Origin: a virus
DNA: 26,073 bases
Virus record (IMG/VR): IMGVR_UViG_3300044988_000542
Location: 1-26,073 of that record
Direction: 5' to 3' (one strand)
A program made the translations under genes and the position numbers. The notes under the pieces were generated by a model, which did no database searches, was not told where the DNA came from, and saw nothing but the letters and a program-made list of their open reading frames with translations. This document shows, in pieces, positions 6,405 through 12,814 of the stretch. The first letter of the stretch is position 1. Each line of letters opens with the position of its first letter.

Positions 6405-6433
6405 TTGACTCCACAGTCCACGTCGTGTGAAAT
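6405..6433 (+). promoter_or_regulatory. rightward early promoter (PR-like)
   Basis: A -35 TTGACT at 6405-6410 is followed by a 17-base spacer and TGAAAT at 6428-6433 (four of six matches). It would start transcription near 6440, giving a leader of about 20 bases that contains the GGAG at 6451-6454 used by the gene at 6461. The promoter drives the rightward block. Confidence 0.75.
6417..6431. promoter_or_regulatory. operator O2, TCCAC-N5-GTGAA
   Basis: TCCACGTCGTGTGAA matches operator O1 at nine of its ten half-site positions, with the same five-base spacing. As at O1 it starts six or seven bases after the -35 box and runs into the -10 box. Shared control of both early promoters by one regulator is the simplest reading. 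Confidence 0.6.
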
Positions 6434-6460
6434 CACTCCATCAACCCGATGGAGCACGCG

Positions 6461-6643
6461 ATGTCCCCGACGACACCCAGCGCCGACCAGGTCAAGCGCG
6501 TCCAGGCCGAGACCGGCATGGACTACCTGCAGGCGTACCGGCACCTGCAAAGCCGCGCCCTGGTGGCGGAGGCCCTGGAGCAGCGCCGCCGCGAGTGGTG
6601 GCGCGCGCAGATCAAGGCGCAGCGCTCGGGGGCCGGGCAGTGA
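6461..6643 (+). CDS. hypothetical early protein, 60 aa
   Basis: This is the first gene of the rightward unit. The ATG at 6461 is chosen over the one at 6449 because GGAG at 6451-6454 sits six bases before it. The product is a small, charged, mostly helical protein (ADQVKRVQAETGMDYLQAYRHLQSR split by a short turn), with a basic C-terminus. I do not recognise a family. Its stop overlaps the next GTG start (GTGA). Confidence 0.65.
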   Translation: MSPTTPSADQVKRVQAETGMDYLQAYRHLQSRALVAEALEQRRREWWRAQIKAQRSGAGQ

Positions 6644-6870
6644 ACGCCGGCACCGTCGCCGACCGTCTGCTGGACGCGACCCGCGCAGCCTGGCTGCGGC
6701 TGCAGGCTACGGCCTGCGACCGCGCCATCGAGACCGCTCACCGGCAAGGCCTGGTCGACTCGGAGATGCTGCGCGAGTACGCGCGGCAGCGCGATTCGCA
6801 CTGGGCCGAGCTGGCCCGCATCGAAACCCGGCGCGCGCTGCGCCGCCTGTCCGCTGGGCGGGCCCGCTGA
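6640..6870 (+). CDS. hypothetical protein, 76 aa, GTG start
   Basis: The GTG at 6640 overlaps the previous stop by four bases and follows a G-rich ribosome site. The product is a highly charged helical protein with many Arg and Ala residues (DRAIETAHRQGL, then LREYARQRDSHWAELARIE). No domain is recognised. The frame is open further upstream in shadow, but the GTGA junction fits the pattern of the whole operon. Confidence 0.65.
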   Translation: MNAGTVADRLLDATRAAWLRLQATACDRAIETAHRQGLVDSEMLREYARQRDSHWAELARIETRRALRRLSAGRAR

Positions 6871-7127
6871 TGTGCGCCAGCCGCAACGTCCTGGCGCTGC
6901 GGCACGCCGACCTGGCGACCGCGTTTGCGCGTCACTGGCAGCCTGGGTGGCCTCACGGTCTGCTGGCCGCCCTGCGGCATCCGATCGCCGCTCCCCTTAT
7001 CCGCATCGGCGCGCGGCGGATTGCGCGCGCCCGTCAACACGAAGAAGAAAGCACCCAATGCGCAAAGACGACCTCACACTGGTGCGGCTGCGGCCGCACG
7101 AGCCCGGCAGTGACGAGCGCTGCCTGA
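6870..7127 (+). CDS. hypothetical protein, 85 aa, overlapping the next gene
   Basis: The ATG at 6870 overlaps the previous stop (TGATG). Up to about codon 60 the codons have strong G/C third positions and the product looks like a basic helical protein (LALRHADLATAFARHWQPG, then RIGARRIARARQHEEES). After 7058 it runs under the next gene for 70 bases, and that C-terminal part (Cys, Thr and Ser rich) looks like a reading-frame by-product. The true product may be shorter through frameshift or sequence error, or the overlap may be real. No family is recognised. Confidence 0.5.
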   Translation: MCASRNVLALRHADLATAFARHWQPGWPHGLLAALRHPIAAPLIRIGARRIARARQHEEESTQCAKTTSHWCGCGRTSPAVTSAA

Positions 7128-7354
7128 TCCTGCGGCTGTTGTGGTCCCTGCCCGGCCTGCGCGCCGAGCAGATCGAGTCGCAGCTGACCAGCATGGTCAT
7201 CGGCGGCCGCGTGGCCGTGCGCGACGCCATGGACGCGCTGGCGCGCGACGGGCGGATCGTGCCCGTGGTCAACGCCGTCGGCGTTCCGGCATGGGCGAAC
7301 GCGCTGCCTGAGCAGCACCAGCGTCTGCAGCCGAACCGCCGCCGGATCGTCTGA
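7058..7354 (+). CDS. hypothetical protein, winged-helix-like, 98 aa
   Basis: The start is the ATG at 7058 (MRKDDLTLVRLRP) after an A/G-rich stretch (GAAGAAGAAAG). Residues 20-70 have the order helix, helix, helix, strand seen in winged-helix DNA-binding domains (DERCLILRLLWSLPGLRAEQ, then DAMDALARDGRIVPVV). This may be a small regulator of the rightward unit. The assignment rests on predicted secondary structure by eye. Its stop overlaps the next ATG (TGATG). Confidence 0.6.
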   Translation: MRKDDLTLVRLRPHEPGSDERCLILRLLWSLPGLRAEQIESQLTSMVIGGRVAVRDAMDALARDGRIVPVVNAVGVPAWANALPEQHQRLQPNRRRIV

Positions 7355-7620
7355 TGGACACGCTGACGACCCGCTGGCTGGCCGACCGGGCGGCGGTCGC
7401 CGACATCGGTAGCTACTGCGTGCAGGTGCGGGCCGAGGCCGGCGTCGTGCACTACGACGCGCGGCCGTGGCTCGACAGCCGCGAGCACAGCGACCAGGCG
7501 ATCGACGCGGCGCGCGAGGTCATCCAGTACAGCCTCGACCGCGGCCTGGCCACGGTGGTGGTGCGTCACGCGGACGGGCCGGTGCTCATGCTGACCGCGA
7601 AAGGGGAGGCCCTCAAATGA
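7354..7620 (+). CDS. hypothetical protein, 88 aa
   Basis: The ATG at 7354 overlaps the previous stop, and the stop overlaps the next ATG (ATGA). It is a mixed alpha/beta protein: an N-terminal helical part, a strand pair (SYCVQVRAEAGVVHYDARPW), a helix (DQAIDAAREVIQYSLD) and a final strand pair (ATVVVRHADGPVLMLT). No known motif is visible. Codon bias is as in the neighbours. Confidence 0.65.
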   Translation: MDTLTTRWLADRAAVADIGSYCVQVRAEAGVVHYDARPWLDSREHSDQAIDAAREVIQYSLDRGLATVVVRHADGPVLMLTAKGEALK

Positions 7621-7868
7621 ACGACTGGCACTTCGAGGCCGCCGCGGACAGCGAGCCGGGCACGGTAGCGCCGCGGATCCCGCGGCACAGGCCGCTGATC
7701 CTGCGCGCGTGCTCGGGCAACTGCAACCAGGGGCGGCGCTGGTGCGCCAACCCGGCACGGTGCGAGGCGAGGCTGCCAGTGCGCGTGCCCGACACCTTCA
7801 AGGGTGCGCTGATCGGCGCGGCGTTGGCCCTGCTGGGCGTGGCGGCCCTGCACCTGTGGAGCCGGTGA
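7617..7868 (+). CDS. Cys-cluster protein with a C-terminal membrane segment, 83 aa
   Basis: The ATG at 7617 is preceded by a strong AAGGGGAGG ribosome site. The centre has four cysteines (CSGNCNQGRRWCANPARCEA, residues about 32-51) that could bind a metal. The C-terminus has one hydrophobic span (FKGALIGAALALLGVAALHL) ending in a short basic tail. This suggests a membrane-anchored protein with a cytoplasmic metal-binding head. I know no family with this layout, and no function is assigned. Confidence 0.65.
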   Translation: MNDWHFEAAADSEPGTVAPRIPRHRPLILRACSGNCNQGRRWCANPARCEARLPVRVPDTFKGALIGAALALLGVAALHLWSR

Positions 7869-7870
7869 CC

Positions 7871-8434
7871 ATGCAGCCACCCATCATCATCGGCCTGGCC
7901 GGCCGCGCCGGCGTGGGCAAGGACACGGTTGCCGAGCAGCTGCGCGATGCAGGCTTCATCCGGTTCGCGTTTGCCGAGCCGCTGCGCCAGATGCTCGTCG
8001 CGCACCTTGATCTGCACGGGTTCAACCCGTACTGGATCAACGACCGGGGCTTCAAGGAAACCACGCTGCCGGTCTTCGGCCGCTCCGTCCGCCAGCACCT
8101 GCAGACGATGGGCGCCGCGCTGCGCCAGGACGACCCGGACTACTGGGTGCGCTGCCTGGCCCTCCGCGCTGGCCTGGTCGACGGCCGGCAGCCAGCCGGG
8201 GACCGCATCGTCATCAGCGATGTGCGCTACCGCAACGAGGCGAGCTGGATCCGCAGCCGCGGCGGCCGCATCGTGCGCGTGCTGCGCCACGTCGACCCCG
8301 TGGCTGACCATGAGTCCGAGCGCCAGGTCGACCACATGGCGGCCGACCTGACGATCGTCAACGACGGCACGCTGGACGACCTGCGAGCGCAGGTGGCCCA
8401 GGTGCTCAGCCTGCTGGAGGCCCGAGGTGCGTAA
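7871..8434 (+). CDS. deoxynucleoside monophosphate kinase, 187 aa
   Basis: The product has a clear N-terminal P-loop (GRAGVGKDT, residues 11-19) of the type found in T4 gp1-like dNMP kinases. It continues with a helix and a FAFAEPLRQML segment, a conserved tip (GRSVRQHLQTMGAALRQDDP), a Walker B-like strand (RIVISDVRYRNEASWI) and the late VDHMAADLTIVNDGTLDDL segment usual in this family. These enzymes phosphorylate dNMPs to dNDPs to feed phage DNA synthesis. The length is normal for the family. The start at 7871 is two bases after the upstream stop. The gene is fully intact and the best-identified enzyme of the rightward unit. Confidence 0.9.
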   Translation: MQPPIIIGLAGRAGVGKDTVAEQLRDAGFIRFAFAEPLRQMLVAHLDLHGFNPYWINDRGFKETTLPVFGRSVRQHLQTMGAALRQDDPDYWVRCLALRAGLVDGRQPAGDRIVISDVRYRNEASWIRSRGGRIVRVLRHVDPVADHESERQVDHMAADLTIVNDGTLDDLRAQVAQVLSLLEARGA

Positions 8435-8966
8435 GCGCTGCCGCCGCCGGGTGGTGTCGCCGATGCCGGCCTGGCTGCGGCCGAAACTGGACCGCGACCA
8501 GCTGCTCGACCTTGGCTTGGTGCACAGCCTGAACCTGGACGACATGGCCGCCGGCCGGGCCACGGTCGAAACGATGTGGCAGATGGCCGGCGGGGTGCTG
8601 ACCTGGGCTCGCGTGGCCGAGGTCATCGACATGCACCGCGCCGAGATGGCTAGGCAGGTGCAGACCATGCAGGCGGTGATCGACCGCTACCGGCGCACGC
8701 GGCGGGTCGGCTTCAGCGGCCTCGAGTACCAGGCGGCAAAGGAAGGCGTGGTCGTCATGGACGAGCTGGCCGCCCGCGTGGACCGCGCGACGGCCATGGC
8801 CGCGGCGGACTGGTCCGAGGCGTGCATCAACGACCTGATGGCCCGGGCTGCCGGCCACTGGCCGTTCCCCGATGCCGGCCAGACAAATGCGGCGCCGCCG
8901 CCGTGGAGCGGCACCCAGGCGCCGGCCGACGCCGACATCGCACACGCGGAGGACGCGAGATGGTGA
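8427..8966 (+). CDS. conserved phage hypothetical protein, 179 aa, GTG start
   Basis: The start is the GTG at 8427, eight bases inside the kinase gene, with a strong GGAGG seven bases upstream. The product begins with a basic segment (VRKRCRRRVVSPMP), then a helical core (LLDLGLVHSLNLDDMAAG, MWQMAGGVLTWARVAEVIDM, then a long Met/Arg helix) and a Pro/Ala-rich acidic tail. I recall proteins of this pattern from other Burkholderiales prophages, without a known function. The basic N-terminus and helical core would suit nucleic-acid binding. No catalytic motif is visible. Confidence 0.7.
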   Translation: MRKRCRRRVVSPMPAWLRPKLDRDQLLDLGLVHSLNLDDMAAGRATVETMWQMAGGVLTWARVAEVIDMHRAEMARQVQTMQAVIDRYRRTRRVGFSGLEYQAAKEGVVVMDELAARVDRATAMAAADWSEACINDLMARAAGHWPFPDAGQTNAAPPPWSGTQAPADADIAHAEDARW

Positions 8967-9226
8967 CGCGACTGATCGAGGCGTGGCTGCGCCACGTGGC
9001 CAACGTGCTGCGCGGTGCGCCGCCGCCGCGGCCGACTCTGGACGACGACCGGGCGATGCTCGAGAGCTTCGACGGCCTCGACACTGTGTACCTGTCGCTG
9101 GACGAGCGCGCCGCGCTGGATCGGCTGGTGGCCGCCGGCCAGGCCAGGCGCGAGAGGGCGCTGGCCTTCGGCACGAGCGTGTTTCACCGCTTCCACCTGC
9201 TGCCGCCGGCCGGGGGTGACCGGTGA
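8960..9226 (+). CDS. hypothetical protein, 88 aa
   Basis: The ATG at 8960 lies inside the end of the previous gene, and its stop overlaps the next GTG (GTGA). The product starts with an amphipathic helix (TRLIEAWLRHVANVLRG), then a Pro-rich turn and an acidic helical part (DDDRAMLESFDGLDTVYLSL). No family is recognised. The start of the helix could associate with membranes but is too short and charged for a real membrane span. Confidence 0.6.
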   Translation: MVTRLIEAWLRHVANVLRGAPPPRPTLDDDRAMLESFDGLDTVYLSLDERAALDRLVAAGQARRERALAFGTSVFHRFHLLPPAGGDR

Positions 9227-9915
9227 TTGCCACCGCCGCCCTGGCCGCCAGCGTCGCGGCCTGCTCCTGGGACCGACCCGGCGCCAACCCGTTCACCGGC
9301 GACGTCGTTGCGGCCGTCGACCGCTACCAGGACATTCCGGCGGCAGCGCGCCAGGCCCTCAAGGCCCGCATGGCCGCGCGCCGGTACGACGAGATCGCCA
9401 CGATCACGCGCGACGAGATCCGCGGCGCGCACCGCTACGAGGGCCTGCGCGACATGCACTTCGGCAGCGGGACGGTCTGCCGCACCGTCACCCGCGATCG
9501 GTGGGCGTCCGGCGCGGTCGAGCGCGGCCTCGTCTACTGCGAGCAGGCTCACTGCCTGATCGTGCCGACCGTGTGCCGCAACGTCAGCCGCGTGACGCGC
9601 GTGCCGCCGGCGCCGCCGCTGCCGCCCCCTCCACCCGACGACCCGCTGCGCGGCGCGCTGCAGGTGCCCGGTGGATCGGGCGGCATGAGCTGGGCGCAGC
9701 GCCTGGACGACGCCGGCGGCCAGCTGGTCGAAGAGCCGCGCCGTCGCGCACTGGATGACCCAGGCGCGTCGGCCTGGCCGACGCCGACGGACATGCCGAC
9801 CGTCGCCGCGCTGCCGACCGTCGTGGAGCCCGTGCCGGAGCCTGGCACCTGGGCGCTGATGTTGGCCGGCCTGGCCGGCGTGTGGGCGATCGCCAGAAGG
9901 AAGAGGTCACGATGA
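9223..9915 (+). CDS. MHFG-type PEP-CTERM protein, 230 aa
   Basis: The C-terminus is a textbook PEP-CTERM sorting signal: VPEPGTWALML, a hydrophobic span to about residue 223, then the basic ARRKRSR. Host exosortases recognise this signal and pass the protein to the envelope or surface. The body has the DMHFGSGTVC motif (residues 78-87) and four Cys in two pairs, then a conserved-looking VPTVCRNVSRV stretch and a Pro-rich linker (PPAPPLPPPPPDDP). I recall this as the MHFG family of PEP-CTERM proteins. The N-terminus is a short hydrophobic stretch ending in a lipobox-like VAAC, but without basic residues. The start is the GTG at 9223 (GTGA overlap). It sits inside the phage rightward operon, not beside it. 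Confidence 0.85.
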   Translation: MIATAALAASVAACSWDRPGANPFTGDVVAAVDRYQDIPAAARQALKARMAARRYDEIATITRDEIRGAHRYEGLRDMHFGSGTVCRTVTRDRWASGAVERGLVYCEQAHCLIVPTVCRNVSRVTRVPPAPPLPPPPPDDPLRGALQVPGGSGGMSWAQRLDDAGGQLVEEPRRRALDDPGASAWPTPTDMPTVAALPTVVEPVPEPGTWALMLAGLAGVWAIARRKRSR

Positions 9916-10163
9916 GACAAACACAGTGGGCGCCCACGGCGCCAGACGCGCGCTGGGTGCCGACCGTGCTGATGGTCGAAGAGCACGCTGACCTGTCCTG
10001 GCAGCAGATCCGCCGCCAGCAGCGCGACAGCGGCCCGCGTCGCATCCAGACGCGCAGGGCCGTCGGCATCGACGCCGGCGCGGCGCTGATGGCGCTGCTG
10101 AGCTTCGTGGCCGGGGGGCTGGTGACGCTGGTGACGCTCGCGGCGCGGGGGGTCTGGCTGTGA
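9912..10163 (+). CDS. small membrane protein downstream of the PEP-CTERM gene, 83 aa
   Basis: The ATG at 9912 overlaps the PEP-CTERM stop (ATGA) and has GAGG at a good distance. The N-terminal half is soluble (QWAPTAPDARWVPTVLMVEE). The C-terminal third is one membrane span (GAALMALLSFVAGGLVTLVT, residues about 57-76) and the last residues are short. Tight coupling to the PEP-CTERM gene hints at a shared role at the envelope, but nothing in the sequence proves it. No family is recognised. Confidence 0.65.
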   Translation: MRQTQWAPTAPDARWVPTVLMVEEHADLSWQQIRRQQRDSGPRRIQTRRAVGIDAGAALMALLSFVAGGLVTLVTLAARGVWL

Positions 10164-10837
10164 CGAAGAGCCGCAACAAGAACCGGCCACGCTGGACGCC
10201 CGATGCCGCGGCAGTCCAGCTGCTGCGGCGGGAGTTCCCGACGACGAAGACGGCCGAGCTGGCACAACGCCTGAACGTGCACTATCACCAGGTGGCGAAG
10301 GCCGCCGCGCGGCTCGGGCTGCGCAAAGACGAAGCCTGGCTGAACGGCCCGGATGGCGGGCGCACGGACGGCCGGCGAGGCCTGGGAACCAGGTTTCAGC
10401 CCGGGCAGCGCTCGTGGAGCACGGGCCTCAAGCTGGGCAGCGACTGGGGCAAGGCCTCGCAGTTCAAGCCCGGCCAGCGGCCGGTCAACTGGGTGCCCAT
10501 CGGCACCCTGCGCGTGGCGAGCACCCAGTACCTACAGGTCAAGCTGCACGACACCGGGTATCCGCCGCGTGACTGGGTCATGTATCACCGGCATGTGTGG
10601 GAGCAGGCGCACGGCCCGGTGCCGGCCGGGCACCTGGTGGTCTTTCGTGACGGGCGGCGGCGCCATGACCCGGCGCAGATCACGCTGGACGTGCTCGAGT
10701 GCATCACGCGGCAGGAGAGCATGCGCCGCAACAGCATGCACGCCTTCGGCCCGGAGGTGGCCGGCCTGATCCAACTGCGCGGCGTGCTCAGCCGCGCCAT
10801 CAACCGACGCGCCAAGGCGCAGGAGACGACGGAATGA
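10160..10837 (+). CDS. HNH endonuclease with N-terminal HTH, 225 aa
   Basis: Residues 12-55 resemble a small HTH (TKTAELAQRLNVHYHQVAKA). A linker with two similar basic motifs follows (RFQPGQRSW and QFKPGQRPV). Residues 138-195 form an HNH_3-type nuclease core: WVMYHRHVWEQAHGPVPAGH with His143, a VVFRDGRRRHD strand-turn, ITLDVLECITRQ, and the family's closing MRRNS. These enzymes cut or nick DNA and are often free-standing homing or packaging nucleases in phages. The expected Asn in the LDxLExIT strand region is Val. The GTG at 10160 overlaps the previous stop (GTGA). Confidence 0.85.
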   Translation: MTKSRNKNRPRWTPDAAAVQLLRREFPTTKTAELAQRLNVHYHQVAKAAARLGLRKDEAWLNGPDGGRTDGRRGLGTRFQPGQRSWSTGLKLGSDWGKASQFKPGQRPVNWVPIGTLRVASTQYLQVKLHDTGYPPRDWVMYHRHVWEQAHGPVPAGHLVVFRDGRRRHDPAQITLDVLECITRQESMRRNSMHAFGPEVAGLIQLRGVLSRAINRRAKAQETTE

Positions 10838-11091
10838 GCCAAGACCTGCATGCGCTGCGTGCGCACCTCTTCGCGGCCCTGGAGGGCGTCAAGGCCGGCA
10901 GCCTGGCGCTCGACCAGGCGCGGGCCGTCAACGAGCTGGCGAAGACGCTGGTGGACACGGGCAAGCTGGAGGTCGAGTACCTGAAGACGACCGGCGGCGG
11001 CGAGAGCAAGTTCATCGAGCCCGGCCAGGCCGAGCCCGAGAAGCTGCCGCCCGGCATCGTTCGAGTGACCCGGCATCGGCTTGCGGGGTGA
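10834..11091 (+). CDS. hypothetical phage protein, 85 aa
   Basis: The ATG at 10834 overlaps the HNH stop (ATGA) with GGAG upstream. The product is a small protein with a helical N-terminal part (LHALRAHLFAALEGVKAG, then ALDQARAVNELAKTLVDTG) and a short basic C-terminus (LPPGIVRVTRHRLAG). Proteins like this commonly follow HNH_3 genes in related prophages, as I recall, and may be a DNA-binding partner. The function is unknown. Confidence 0.65.
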   Translation: MSQDLHALRAHLFAALEGVKAGSLALDQARAVNELAKTLVDTGKLEVEYLKTTGGGESKFIEPGQAEPEKLPPGIVRVTRHRLAG

Positions 11092-11093
11092 GC

Positions 11094-11369
11094 ATGGCCC
11101 ACCAGCTCACGATGACCGGCGACGACTGGCTCAGCGACCGCGACCGCAAGAGTCAGGCGAAGGCCGAGGCGGCGAGGAAGCGCGCCGCGGTGCAGTGCGC
11201 GAAGAAGCTGCGCGAGGCGGCCGAGGCGCTGTCGATCTACTCGATGGCATGCCTGGACTGCCGCGACGGCAGCGGCGTGCAGCGCGCAGATGACGGTAGG
11301 TCGCTGCTGATGGGCGACATGCAGGAGTTTGCCGGGTGGTTGGAGTCGGTGTATGGGACAAGGGCCTAA
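11094..11369 (+). CDS. hypothetical protein, 91 aa
   Basis: Two starts are possible: GTG at 11088 (overlapping the previous stop as GTGA) or ATG at 11094. The ATG is listed because GGGG precedes it at a short distance. The product is basic and helical (RDRKSQAKAEAARKRAAVQC), with a second helix (LREAAEALSIYSMACLDCRD) carrying a CLDC pair, and ends in LESVYGTRA. No family is recognised. A short gap (about 45 bases) follows before the HTH gene. Confidence 0.6.
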   Translation: MAHQLTMTGDDWLSDRDRKSQAKAEAARKRAAVQCAKKLREAAEALSIYSMACLDCRDGSGVQRADDGRSLLMGDMQEFAGWLESVYGTRA

Positions 11370-11414
11370 CGCAGCCGCTGCCCCAGCACGAACCAGCATA
11401 GCCCGCCCATACCC

Positions 11415-11741
11415 ATGCTGACCCCCGAGCACCTTGCCGCCGCCCTGTCGATCTCGGTCCGCCAGGTCTCGAGGCTGCGCGCCGCGGGCCTGCCGGCGGT
11501 GCCTGTCGGGGCCCGGTCGGTCAGGTACGATCTGCAGTCCTGCATCCGGTGGTTGCAGGACAACCCCGAGGCCTTATGCCCTACCGGCTCGACTCGCGCG
11601 GCCGCTACGACGTCAGTGTCTGCGTCCGCGGCACGCGCCTACACCGACGCCTGCCGGCGGGTAGCTCTGCGCGTGATGCCAAGCTCGTCGAGTCCGAGCT
11701 GCGCATCGCCGCCGAGCGAGACGCCGGCCGGCGCCAGGTAG
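11415..11741 (+). CDS. excisionase/AlpA-like HTH protein, up to 108 aa
   Basis: Residues 1-50 form a MerR/AlpA-type winged HTH as in many phage excisionases: MLTPEHLAAALSISVRQVSR, then VPVGARSVRYDLQ. It lies directly upstream of the integrase, the usual place for Xis. The frame stays open for 166 bases inside the integrase gene, but that part (Ser/Ala/Pro-rich) carries no visible structure, and the conserved domain ends near the integrase start. Lambda xis and int overlap similarly, though less. The functional C-terminus is uncertain. Confidence 0.7.
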   Translation: MLTPEHLAAALSISVRQVSRLRAAGLPAVPVGARSVRYDLQSCIRWLQDNPEALCPTGSTRAAATTSVSASAARAYTDACRRVALRVMPSSSSPSCASPPSETPAGAR

Positions 11742-12577
11742 TCATCCCTGGCGACCCGGCCCTGACGGCCGTGATGGCCGGCTACGTGGCCGCGGCGAAG
11801 CACCTGCGAAGCCCGGACACGGCCATCCACCACGCCCAGCGCATCGGCCGCTGGGTGGAGCAGTACCGGGCTAGCCAGGCGCGCCAGTGCGCTGCGCACA
11901 TCGTGACCGACATGCGCGGCCACTATGCGGACGCGACGATCAACCGCAGCTTGGGCACGCTGAAGCGTGCGCTGCGCATGGCCTGGGAGCGCGGCGAGAC
12001 CTCGCAGGACTGGTCCGCCCAGGTGCGCCGCCTGGCCGAGCACAATGCCCGCGACGTCTACCTGACGGTCGACGAGGTGGGCGCGATTGCCGCGCAGGCC
12101 AGCGAGTCGGTGCGGGCCTGTGTCTGGATCGCGCTGCTGACCGGCTGCCGCCGCGGCGAGATCCTGGCGCTGCGCGCCGAGGATATCCAGGGCGACACGC
12201 TGCTGGTGCGGGCGGGCAACACGAAGACGCTGCGCACGCGGACGGTGCCGATCATCGCGGCCCTGCGGCCGTGGCTGGCCTACGTGCCGGTGCAGCTGAA
12301 CGCGGAGGGGCTGAAGTCTGGATTCCGCCGCGCGCGCGAGGCGGCCGGGCGGGCGGACGTGCACTTTCACGATCTGCGGCACAGCTGCGCCACCATCCTG
12401 CTGTCCCTGGGCACGCCGCTTGACGTCGTGCGCGACGTGCTGGGGCACACGACGATCCGCACCACCGAGCGCTACGCTCACGCTCTGGTGCACCGGCAGC
12501 GGGCTGCGCTCGAGGGTCTGGGTGCGCTGGCGGATTTGCACCAGGCGTCTGCACCAGCTTCGGACCGAGCGGCCTGA
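11576..12577 (+). CDS. int: tyrosine-recombinase integrase, 333 aa
   Basis: The ATG at 11576 is chosen over an earlier one at 11549 because MPYRLDSRGR is the usual beginning of the arm-binding domain and GAGG lies just upstream. Residues about 60-155 are a SAM-like core-binding domain. The catalytic domain follows with all six expected residues: Arg192 (TGCRRGE), Lys217 (NTKTLR), His265 and Arg268 (HDLRHS), His291 (LGHTTIRT) and Tyr300 (ERYAH). It inserts phage DNA at the tRNA-derived core that begins 26 bases after the stop. The frame is complete and probably active. The gene is expressed in the rightward unit after the excisionase-like gene. Confidence 0.93.
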   Translation: MPYRLDSRGRYDVSVCVRGTRLHRRLPAGSSARDAKLVESELRIAAERDAGRRQVVIPGDPALTAVMAGYVAAAKHLRSPDTAIHHAQRIGRWVEQYRASQARQCAAHIVTDMRGHYADATINRSLGTLKRALRMAWERGETSQDWSAQVRRLAEHNARDVYLTVDEVGAIAAQASESVRACVWIALLTGCRRGEILALRAEDIQGDTLLVRAGNTKTLRTRTVPIIAALRPWLAYVPVQLNAEGLKSGFRRAREAAGRADVHFHDLRHSCATILLSLGTPLDVVRDVLGHTTIRTTERYAHALVHRQRAALEGLGALADLHQASAPASDRAA

Positions 12578-12742
12578 GTCGCCGCTAAGTGCTTGATTTT
12601 GTTGGTGGGTGGTACAGGGATCGAACCTGTGGCCCCTGCCGTGTGAAGGCGACTGGCCGCTCCTGTCACCTACGGAGAGGCCCGCGAAAACAGGCACTTT
12701 CGTGCGTCGGCGGCCTACCGTTTACACCAGAACGTACACCAG
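12485..12742. repeat. T[G/A]CACCAG repeats flanking the att core; candidate integrase arm sites
   Basis: The octamer TGCACCAG or TACACCAG occurs at 12537-12544, 12550-12557, 12723-12730 and 12735-12742, with a complementary copy (CTGGTGCA) at 12485-12492. Copies come in pairs 12-13 bases apart on each side of the core. This mirrors the P and P' arms to which lambda-type integrases bind with their N-terminal domain. On the left side the copies lie inside the end of the integrase gene. The remainder of the 12651-12814 gap holds no gene that I can support. Confidence 0.5.
12603..12650 (-). other. attachment core: 3' part of tRNA-Val(CAC)
   Basis: Read on the minus strand, this is the 3' end of a tRNA: anticodon loop TTCACAC (anticodon CAC), 3' anticodon stem GGCAG, variable loop, T-arm ACAGG-TTCGATC-CCTGT, acceptor strand ACCACCC, discriminator A and CCA. 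The 5' half is missing; no GGGTGGT acceptor partner or D-arm lies upstream. The stem partner of GGCAG should read CTGCC but the sequence reads TCGCC, so tRNA identity ends near 12650, which I take as the core boundary. Such 3' pieces restore the target tRNA after phage integration. Confidence 0.8.
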
Positions 12743-12776
12743 GCCGTGGCGCGCGCTGTGGCGAATCCTGCGTGCC

Positions 12777-12792
12777 CCGCTGCACGCAGCGG
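12777..12792. other. short hairpin after the lysis genes
   Basis: CCGCTG and CAGCGG pair around CACG, with extra G/C pairs at the base. It lies just beyond the end of the leftward late genes and might slow or end transcription, but no T-tract follows on either strand. It could also be part of the attachment site. Confidence 0.25.
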
Positions 12793-12814
12793 CCCCAGAA
12801 TCGACGCCAGCGCG

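Noticed and set aside
9223-9915. lipoprotein reading of the PEP-CTERM gene
   Set aside because: A lipobox-like VAAC occurs at the N-terminus, but basic residues before it are missing, whereas the C-terminal PEP-CTERM signal is complete.
12603-12690. a complete tRNA-Val gene
   Set aside because: Only the 3' part is present. No 5' acceptor strand, D-arm or matching anticodon stem half is found upstream.
12777-12792. intrinsic terminator for the late operon
   Set aside because: The stem is short (six base pairs) and no T-tract follows on either strand. It is listed only as a hairpin.
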